From Planctomycetaceae bacterium (GTDB lineage: Bacteria; Planctomycetota; Planctomycetia; Pirellulales; Thermoguttaceae), in NCBI GenBank assembly GCA_009783865.1, contig WRCR01000060.1:1-12725 (forward strand): 12,725 bases of DNA. The letters run 5' to 3'. The notes below the pieces were generated by a model. It was not told the origin of the DNA. It searched no databases and worked only from the letters and a program-made list of their open reading frames with translations. The translations under genes and the position numbers were made by a program. Below, piece after piece: positions 7,524 through 12,725 of the stretch. The first letter of the stretch is position 1, and each line of letters opens with the position of its first letter.

Positions 7524-7901
7524 ATGTCGAAGAAAGAAACCTATCAGCAAATACTCGAAAAATTTCAATTCCGCTACAAGCAAAAACCAACATTTCGCAC
7601 ATTGCGTGAATTGCTCGAAGCGTTGAAACCGGCAATCACCGGCGATGAGTTGCAGGAGTATGTCAAAATCGACCCCAAGATTCCGCCGGTACTCGTTTGG
7701 GCTCCGCTGAAGAACAAATGGGTCGCCGGAGATACGCTCAGCGAAATCATCCGCGATTATATGCAATGGAACGCAGTGAAACATCCCGACAGTAAAATTA
7801 TAACGCAAGTCAAAAAGTTAAACGTTCTTCAACTTGATACTCTGCAAATCGAAAACGAAGAACCGTTTTACCGTTTTCTTATCAACAATAAACTGTATTA
7901 A
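7524..7901 (+). CDS. Small protein of unknown function, first gene of the modification operon
   Basis: A 125-residue soluble protein from the ATG at 7524. I do not recognise its family. It has no signal peptide, membrane segment, Cys motif or visible nuclease motif, in particular no PD-(D/E)XK pattern. It is slightly basic (about 20 Lys/Arg against 16 Asp/Glu). The N-terminal half looks helical (ETYQQILEKFQFRYK, TFRTLRELLEALK). The middle KIPPVLVWAPLKNKWVAGD may form strands, and SEIIRDYMQW another helix. The TTG at 7515 would add only three residues and lies in the -10 box, so it is rejected. The stop is 2 nt from the ATG of the helicase-methyltransferase gene, so the two are almost certainly made together, and this protein may be a partner, inhibitor or recognition factor of that enzyme. 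That role is inference. Confidence 0.8.
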   Translation: MSKKETYQQILEKFQFRYKQKPTFRTLRELLEALKPAITGDELQEYVKIDPKIPPVLVWAPLKNKWVAGDTLSEIIRDYMQWNAVKHPDSKIITQVKKLNVLQLDTLQIENEEPFYRFLINNKLY

Positions 7902-7903
7902 AT

Positions 7904-10900
7904 ATGCAGGAAAAATACTCAAACATTGACGAATTGCCTAAAGCAAAGCAAACGCTGCACATCAACCCGCGTGAACCGAGACCGTATCAAACGGAAGCCA
8001 TTAACGCAATGCGGCAGCACTATTTCACGGAAGGCAACGAGCGCGGAATCCTCATGATGGCTTGTGGAACAGGAAAAACCTACACCGCATTAAAAATTGC
8101 TGAAGAAATATATTTAAGACGGCAGCCAGACGAATCTGCCGTCCGTATTGTTGTCTGCTGTCCGTCCATTTCACTCGTTGACCAAACAATGAAGGCGTGG
8201 ATAGAAGCGGCAAAGGTCCCGCTTGCCGTTATTCCTGTTTGTTCCGACAGCGATGTCGGACGCTCACGTAAAGCCGAAGATAGAGACGACATCTCTGCCG
8301 CTTCTGTTTATAGGGCAACGACAAATACTGAACAACTCATACAGCGGTACAACGAAACGCCGAAACAAGGACTCATCGTCATCATTACAACATATCAGTC
8401 ACTGGGTAAGGTTCACGAATTGCAAGCGAAAGCGAAACTCAACATTGACATGTTGATTTGCGATGAAGCCCATCATACTGCCGGATTGAAAGCCGTTGAT
8501 TCGTTTTACACACTTGTTCATAAAAACGAATTCATCAACGCAAAGTGCCGGATGTATATGACAGCGACACCGAAAACGCAAGTCGGCTATCGGCAGCGGG
8601 GCATGCTCGACCACACACAAAAGGCGGCAAAGAAAACGAAAGCAAACACCCGAAGCGGAAACAAAGACCTCGAGGTCTGGGATATGTACGCCGATGACTG
8701 CAAGCAATACTTCGGTGAAGAATTTTTCCGTTATACATTTTCACAGGCAATTTCACAGGAATATCTTTCCGATTATGAAGTCATTTTCGTCTGCGTTGAC
8801 AAAGATAAACTTTCCGGTGATGACTACGAAAAAATGACCGCCGATATTGCCGAAGACAGCGAGGAAGAAGCCGGGACAACCGGCACCGATACATTGAAAG
8901 CCCGCGCAGCACAAGCGGCAACGCTGCATAAAATCGCTTCCGGCATATTTGACAGCGGCGATGAACCGCGTCCGCTGCGTTCCATCGTTGCGTTCAATAA
9001 CACCATCAAACGTTCAAAGGCGATGGCGAAACTTCTCAAGCGGGTCAACGACATCTCCGAAAATTATAAAGTCGAGACCGCTCATGTTGATGGTACAAAC
9101 TCCGCCGGTTATAGAGCAGAATTACTCAATGCCTTGCGGGACGCTCAATCACGCAGCGGCAGTTCCTACATCGTTTCCAATGCGCAAGTTTTCGGTGAAG
9201 GAGTTGATGTACCATCACTCGATGCGGTTGTGTTCCTCGAAGTCAAACATTCTTTCGTTGATGTTGTGCAGGCAGTCGGACGTGTCATGCGGAAATGCGA
9301 AGGAAAGAAAAAGGGCTATATTTTCGTTCCCGTCTTTGTTTCTGAAGAAGCAAAAAACAGTGGAGTGGTCTTCGATAAATCGCAATTCAAAGCCGTCGGT
9401 GATATTATCAAAGCAATTCGGGCAACGGATGATTCGCTCTATCTCGGCAGAAGATTTCATGTCATTGCCGACTTGAAAACGATTTCTGTAGGAAACATTT
9501 ACGATGACGTTTCTAAGACACTGCCCGTCTATAACGAAAAACTTGAACAGGTTGGAAACGTTGACTATCAAACGAAAGAATTTACTTTTACAAGACGGCA
9601 GACGGCAGACGGCAGACAGCAAGAGGAGACGGCGGCAGAGCTGCAATCGTTAGATTGCGGACGGCGTTCTTGGAAAATCAAATTCGAAACAAAGAACGCC
9701 GCAGAAAAAAACGACGAAAAACTCCGGTGCATCAGAATAAAAATCGTTGATATAAGAGGGCAAACACTCGGTTATATTAAGGAAGAGGATTGGCTTTCCG
9801 TCTCGTTTTATGAAGCCGTCAAAGACAAAATTGTCGAGTTTGAACAGAACGAGAACCTCTGGCGTAGTTGGCTCGATGCTCTCTATAAGATGTATGAGAA
9901 AATACGCACGCATATCATCAACCGGCTTGAAGAACATAAACACAGCAGCATCGAAATGTACAACGACTTTATTGAACACGTCAAACTTTGCCGGTATCTG
10001 TTTGACGATACCATAGAACAGGATGTATCGCCGGCGCAGGAAGATATTAACAATCTCATAAGCATCATGGCGCAGAGCATTATGTTTATGCCGATTTACC
10101 GCACCGCTTTTCCGAATTACAAACAGCCGGAAATGGAACGCACGCTCAATCTGGTTTATGAACTCTGCATTTCAAAAACTGGTGACACCGACGAATGGAA
10201 AGAAGTGCAAGACGAATTTGAAAACAACATCAAGGCATCGCTGCACCTCTTGCCCGAAAGCCGCGACCGGCGACAACTCATTAATCATATTTACGAAAAG
10301 TTCTTCGTTGGTATCTCCAACACAGCCGGTCTTGAATTACAATCTGTAAATGTACAGAAAGAGAACGGTGTCGTTTATACTCCGCTGGAAGTTGCCGACT
10401 TCATGGTGCGCAGTGCCGATAAACTCTTGCGGGACGAACTTAACACCGACGGCATCGGCGGACAACGGGTTACGGTGTTCGATCCGTTTACAGGCAGCGG
10501 GACGTTTTTGGGGCGCATGCTGAGTTATGTGACGCTAATAGATGGACTCAAACGTCTGGCGAGATTGTCCGCTGGCGGTATGTGGGCGGCTGACGACATC
10601 ATCATGCCCGTCTATATGGCTGAAGCACATGTCACTTCGATGCTTGCCGAACTTTCTGATAACCAACTCGTGCAGAATAAATTCGATTACATCGTCTTCG
10701 GAAACACCTTTTCCGTTGACGTAAGGAAGGCAAGTGTCGAATCTCCATCGCAGGGTTTCTGGCATGCTGACATAGAACATAAGCGCAAACTCGAAGACCA
10801 GCGGTTTGACATTATCATCATGAATCCGCCGTATGTGAAATCGCAGCGCAGTGAACAACAAGTTGACCAGCGGGTGCGGGAGACCTACGCTGCTGAAAAT

Positions 10901-12631
10901 CTGACGCAATTAAGACACAACGATTTTATTCGGGCATTGCGCTGGTCTACCGACTTTTTGCAGAGCAAAGACCTTGACGGTGAACACGGGTTTCTCATTG
11001 CCGTGATATGTCCCGATACGTGGACAAAAGCGCAATCCGGTATTCAAGCGTGTCTCGCAAAAGAATTCGATAAGATTTGGCATGTCGAAACTAGGTCGTC
11101 AAATCGCTTTGCCCGAAACAAAACGGATGGTGAATGTATCTTCGGTACGGTATGCACTAATCCCATCGGGATTTTTTTCTTACTGCGATTGCCGAAAACG
11201 CATAAGGATTATACCGGTGCAGAGCCGGCGCAGTTATTTTACTTCCAGATGCCTGATACACCTGCCGGCATGTCGGGCAAAGATAATCCGGTTTGGAAAC
11301 GTCAGATACTTGATAACCAGCATGCGGATTACGATGCAAGGGACTGCACGACGTTATGTCAACCGATTAATATGAACGCCCCTGACGCGTGGTATGCAAA
11401 AGTTGAAGGAACGGCATGGAATGATTTACCGCTGCTCTTTCAGCAGAAGGGAAGAAACGATAATACGGTTAGTATCTTCAAGGAAAACACTACTGGAGCA
11501 ACTTCGTCAGCGGATAAGTTGTGGTACGCAGAAAGTAAGGAGCAATTACTTGAGAAATTACATGCCGAAGGAATTCGTGATGTTGATGAATCAAAGTGCT
11601 GCCTTGTACGAAAGACAACACTCGGAAGTGCTTGGTGTTATTGGGACTTTGCCGCCTGGAAAAAACACAAAGGCAGCGGTGGAGGACAAGTTATGCTGCT
11701 GTCGATTTTTCCAAACGCTGATTCCGAAAATGTTGTATTAGGATTCGATTTGCATAGTAAAACGATTCCATTTTCTGCCCTTGCGTTAAATGAACGGTTT
11801 GCAAGTTCCGCTGTTTATATGGGCGTGCCTCGCTGGATATATTCTGCGGACGGCAGTCGGCAGAGCAACATAACGGCGGAAGGTTTGGCGCGGTTTCGGC
11901 AGGTGACGCAGGCTAAGCGTCATTCCCGCGCAAGCGGGAATCTAGACGAAAAACTCCATTCTCTAGATTCCCGTTTTCACGGGAATGACGTGAACGTGGT
12001 CACCGAGGATACGATTTTCACATACTGTTTCGCCGTAATGAGTCATCCCGATTACATAGCAGCGCATGAGATGTATCTTCGGCAAAACCCGCCACGTATT
12101 CCGTTGTTAGATGGCAGCCAGCAGACGGCAAACGGCAGTAATGCGGTTGATGAGTTTCTTAAGTGGTCACGAGCAGGAGAAGATTTGATTAAAATTCATA
12201 CACAATGGAGAACGTATTGTGAACCATACGAAGGTCTTTTGTTTAAGTGGCGAGTAGCGAGTGACGAGTGGCGAGAGATAGAGCAAGAAAACTCGCCTCT
12301 TGCCACTCACTACTCGTCACTAGTACCTATTAACTCGAACAGGAAGACGGACTTGAATCGTGAAGACGTTCAGCAAGCGGGTTTATTGTACAACGGCAAG
12401 GTTCGCATTATGGGTTTTCCATCTGGTGCTTGGGATTGGAAAATGGGCGCGGGCAACAGCATAAAGGCGTTTTGCAATAAGGAGTTGGTTAGCGGTGCAA
12501 GTGCGGCTGACTTCATTGGACGCAGCGGCGGTGATGTCATCGATGCATTAAAACGGTTGGTCACCGCCAGTATCCGCATCGGCGAGATATATCGGGAATT
12601 GAAATATGTTGATGTGCCAGGGTGCGAGTAA
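7904..12631 (+). CDS. Type ISP-like helicase-DNA methyltransferase fusion without N-terminal nuclease
   Basis: A 1575-residue protein matching single-polypeptide (Type ISP, LlaGI/LlaBIII-like) restriction-modification enzymes, which methylate adenine and translocate along DNA. Superfamily 2 motor: RPYQTEAI (26-33), Walker A GTGKT (55-59), DEAH (187-190), TATP (220-223), QAVGRVMR (456-463). Helical coupler: about 640-810. Methyltransferase: NGVVYTP (821-827), SAM motif DPFTGSGTF (860-868), catalytic NPPY (974-977), a gamma-type N6-adenine order. RVRETYA (990-996) and the C-terminal blocks EDTIFTYCFAVMSHPDY and DALKRLVTASIRIGEIYREL also recall the family. Known Type ISP enzymes have a nuclease of roughly 150-200 residues before the motor. 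Here only about 25 residues precede it, so cleavage is not explained by this protein. Three repeat families lie in frame at 9593-9620, 11918-11990 and 12245-12322. The start follows the previous stop by 2 nt, with no Shine-Dalgarno. Confidence 0.9.
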   Translation: MQEKYSNIDELPKAKQTLHINPREPRPYQTEAINAMRQHYFTEGNERGILMMACGTGKTYTALKIAEEIYLRRQPDESAVRIVVCCPSISLVDQTMKAWIEAAKVPLAVIPVCSDSDVGRSRKAEDRDDISAASVYRATTNTEQLIQRYNETPKQGLIVIITTYQSLGKVHELQAKAKLNIDMLICDEAHHTAGLKAVDSFYTLVHKNEFINAKCRMYMTATPKTQVGYRQRGMLDHTQKAAKKTKANTRSGNKDLEVWDMYADDCKQYFGEEFFRYTFSQAISQEYLSDYEVIFVCVDKDKLSGDDYEKMTADIAEDSEEEAGTTGTDTLKARAAQAATLHKIASGIFDSGDEPRPLRSIVAFNNTIKRSKAMAKLLKRVNDISENYKVETAHVDGTNSAGYRAELLNALRDAQSRSGSSYIVSNAQVFGEGVDVPSLDAVVFLEVKHSFVDVVQAVGRVMRKCEGKKKGYIFVPVFVSEEAKNSGVVFDKSQFKAVGDIIKAIRATDDSLYLGRRFHVIADLKTISVGNIYDDVSKTLPVYNEKLEQVGNVDYQTKEFTFTRRQTADGRQQEETAAELQSLDCGRRSWKIKFETKNAAEKNDEKLRCIRIKIVDIRGQTLGYIKEEDWLSVSFYEAVKDKIVEFEQNENLWRSWLDALYKMYEKIRTHIINRLEEHKHSSIEMYNDFIEHVKLCRYLFDDTIEQDVSPAQEDINNLISIMAQSIMFMPIYRTAFPNYKQPEMERTLNLVYELCISKTGDTDEWKEVQDEFENNIKASLHLLPESRDRRQLINHIYEKFFVGISNTAGLELQSVNVQKENGVVYTPLEVADFMVRSADKLLRDELNTDGIGGQRVTVFDPFTGSGTFLGRMLSYVTLIDGLKRLARLSAGGMWAADDIIMPVYMAEAHVTSMLAELSDNQLVQNKFDYIVFGNTFSVDVRKASVESPSQGFWHADIEHKRKLEDQRFDIIIMNPPYVKSQRSEQQVDQRVRETYAAENLTQLRHNDFIRALRWSTDFLQSKDLDGEHGFLIAVICPDTWTKAQSGIQACLAKEFDKIWHVETRSSNRFARNKTDGECIFGTVCTNPIGIFFLLRLPKTHKDYTGAEPAQLFYFQMPDTPAGMSGKDNPVWKRQILDNQHADYDARDCTTLCQPINMNAPDAWYAKVEGTAWNDLPLLFQQKGRNDNTVSIFKENTTGATSSADKLWYAESKEQLLEKLHAEGIRDVDESKCCLVRKTTLGSAWCYWDFAAWKKHKGSGGGQVMLLSIFPNADSENVVLGFDLHSKTIPFSALALNERFASSAVYMGVPRWIYSADGSRQSNITAEGLARFRQVTQAKRHSRASGNLDEKLHSLDSRFHGNDVNVVTEDTIFTYCFAVMSHPDYIAAHEMYLRQNPPRIPLLDGSQQTANGSNAVDEFLKWSRAGEDLIKIHTQWRTYCEPYEGLLFKWRVASDEWREIEQENSPLATHYSSLVPINSNRKTDLNREDVQQAGLLYNGKVRIMGFPSGAWDWKMGAGNSIKAFCNKELVSGASAADFIGRSGGDVIDALKRLVTASIRIGEIYRELKYVDVPGCE
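9593..9620 (+). repeat. Heptanucleotide tandem repeat inside the fusion gene
   Basis: Three perfect copies of AGACGGC (9593-9599, 9600-9606, 9607-9613) and one changed copy AGACAGC (9614-9620). It encodes part of RRQTADGRQQ (564-573), between the motor and the coupler, and an inverted repeat GCAATC-GTTA-GATTGC follows at 9643-9658. The unit is not a multiple of three, so gain or loss of one copy would shift the frame. Confidence 0.75.
11848..11861 (+). repeat. Two diverged heptamer units in the fusion gene
   Basis: GGACGGC (11848-11854) and AGTCGGC (11855-11861) each differ from the AGACGGC unit of 9593-9620 by one base. They encode part of SADGSRQ, similar to TADGRQQ at the first array. Confidence 0.45.
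11918..11990. repeat. Paired dRS3-like palindromic element inserted in frame
   Basis: Two 29-bp arms in opposite orientation (11918-11946 and 11962-11990) around a 15-nt centre, 26 of 29 positions complementary. Each arm contains its own hairpin with the form ATTCCC-N8-GGGAAT, the published consensus of the Neisseria dRS3 repeat: ATTCCCGCGCAAGCGGGAAT in the left arm. Each hairpin has an 8-bp stem with a GNRA-type loop (GCAA; GAAA when the right arm is read on the other strand). The element is translated as RHSRASGNLDEK then LHSLDSRFHGND, a peptide I recall from many unrelated predicted proteins. It lies between conserved blocks of the C-terminal region. Confidence 0.85.
12123..12138 (+). repeat. 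Two heptamer units in the fusion gene
   Basis: AGACGGC (12123-12129), AAACGGC (12130-12136) and a following AG match the unit of 9593-9620. They encode QTANGS in a low-complexity linker between PRIPLLDG and DEFLKWS, both of which look conserved. Confidence 0.5.
12245..12322. repeat. 78-bp imperfect palindrome inserted in frame
   Basis: Arms 12245-12275 and 12292-12322 (31 bp each, 25 of 31 complementary) around a 16-nt centre. The arms are built from short GAGTAGCGAGTGACGAGTGG-like steps. The total length is 26 codons, so the reading frame is kept, and it encodes KWRVASDEWREIEQ up to ATHYSSLV. It separates CEPYEGLL from KTDLNREDVQQAGLLYNGKV, two blocks that look like ordinary Type ISP C-terminal sequence. 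A piece of the left arm recurs at 4690-4706. Confidence 0.8.
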
Positions 12632-12694
12632 ATATTTTCCTTTTGTCGATTTTCTTGTATGCTGGAGTAGTTATGTTACTTTCATTCCCCTTAC

Positions 12695-12698
12695 GGAG
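12695..12698 (+). promoter_or_regulatory. Ribosome binding site of the right-edge gene
   Basis: GGAG, 8 nt before the ATG at 12707. It is the best Shine-Dalgarno-like site in the window and decides in favour of that ATG over the one at 12673. Confidence 0.55.
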
Positions 12699-12706
12699 TA
12701 TCAGAA

Positions 12707-12725
12707 ATGGACTTTACCGACCTTA
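12707..12725 (+). CDS. Start of a gene of unknown function, cut by the window end
   Basis: Only MDFTDL is visible, too little to name. The start is supported by GGAG 8 nt upstream. It begins 75 nt after the fusion-gene stop on the same strand with no terminator seen between, so it may be a third gene of the operon, possibly a missing partner such as a nuclease; this is speculation. Another frame opened by the ATG at 12673 (MLLSFPLRS...) also reaches the end but has no ribosome site. Confidence 0.4.

Noticed and set aside
7524..7901. The small protein as the split-off Type ISP nuclease domain
   Set aside because: No PD-(D/E)XK-like D...ExK arrangement is seen and the length is rather short for that domain. 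A structural prediction could still overturn this.
9593..9620. Regular short repeats as a CRISPR array
   Set aside because: Units are 7 nt with no spacers and are translated inside a large gene.
11918..12322. Frameshift or pseudogene in the C-terminal part of the fusion gene
   Set aside because: The frame stays open through both palindromes, and the conserved blocks before, between and after them are all in the same frame, so the gene looks intact.

Overview
The window is about 12.7 kb of bacterial chromosome with medium GC. It holds eight genes, two of them cut by the window edges, and no RNA genes. The organism cannot be named. Three things point weakly to the Planctomycetota/Verrucomicrobiota/Lentisphaerota side of Bacteria: a beta-helix protein with a jelly-roll-like C-terminus, scarce Shine-Dalgarno sequences, and recR sitting away from dnaX/ybaB. 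This placement is inference.

Left part (1-2466, + strand): the 3' end of a large right-handed parallel beta-helix protein, probably a secreted carbohydrate-active enzyme, then a GmhA-like SIS-domain phosphosugar isomerase with a near-consensus sigma-70 promoter. Middle (2463-7379, - strand): cca (CCA-adding tRNA nucleotidyltransferase), recR (recombination mediator), and a two-gene sugar operon. In that operon a LyxK-like FGGY kinase overlaps a zinc-dependent polyol-type dehydrogenase by ATGA, and a TTGACG-N17-TATAAT promoter drives the pair. The beta-helix protein, isomerase, kinase and dehydrogenase suggest a carbohydrate-using neighbourhood with housekeeping genes in between.

Right part (7524-12631, + strand): a two-gene operon divergent from the sugar operon. 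A 125-residue protein I do not recognise is followed after 2 nt by a 1575-residue helicase-methyltransferase fusion. The order and motifs match the Type ISP (single-polypeptide) restriction-modification family: DEAH translocase, coupler, gamma-type N6-adenine methyltransferase, C-terminal specificity region. The N-terminal nuclease domain of that family is absent, because the protein begins almost directly at the helicase. A further gene starts at the right edge with a clear ribosome binding site.

The most unusual part is inside the fusion gene. Three unrelated repeat families lie in its coding sequence without breaking the frame: heptamer tandems (9593-9620, with relatives at 11848 and 12123), a paired dRS3-like palindrome (11918-11990) and a 78-bp imperfect palindrome (12245-12322). 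They fall between conserved blocks. Relatives of two of the families also occur in the non-coding gap at 4690-4773, so they look like families dispersed in this genome. No gap between genes exceeds 300 bases.
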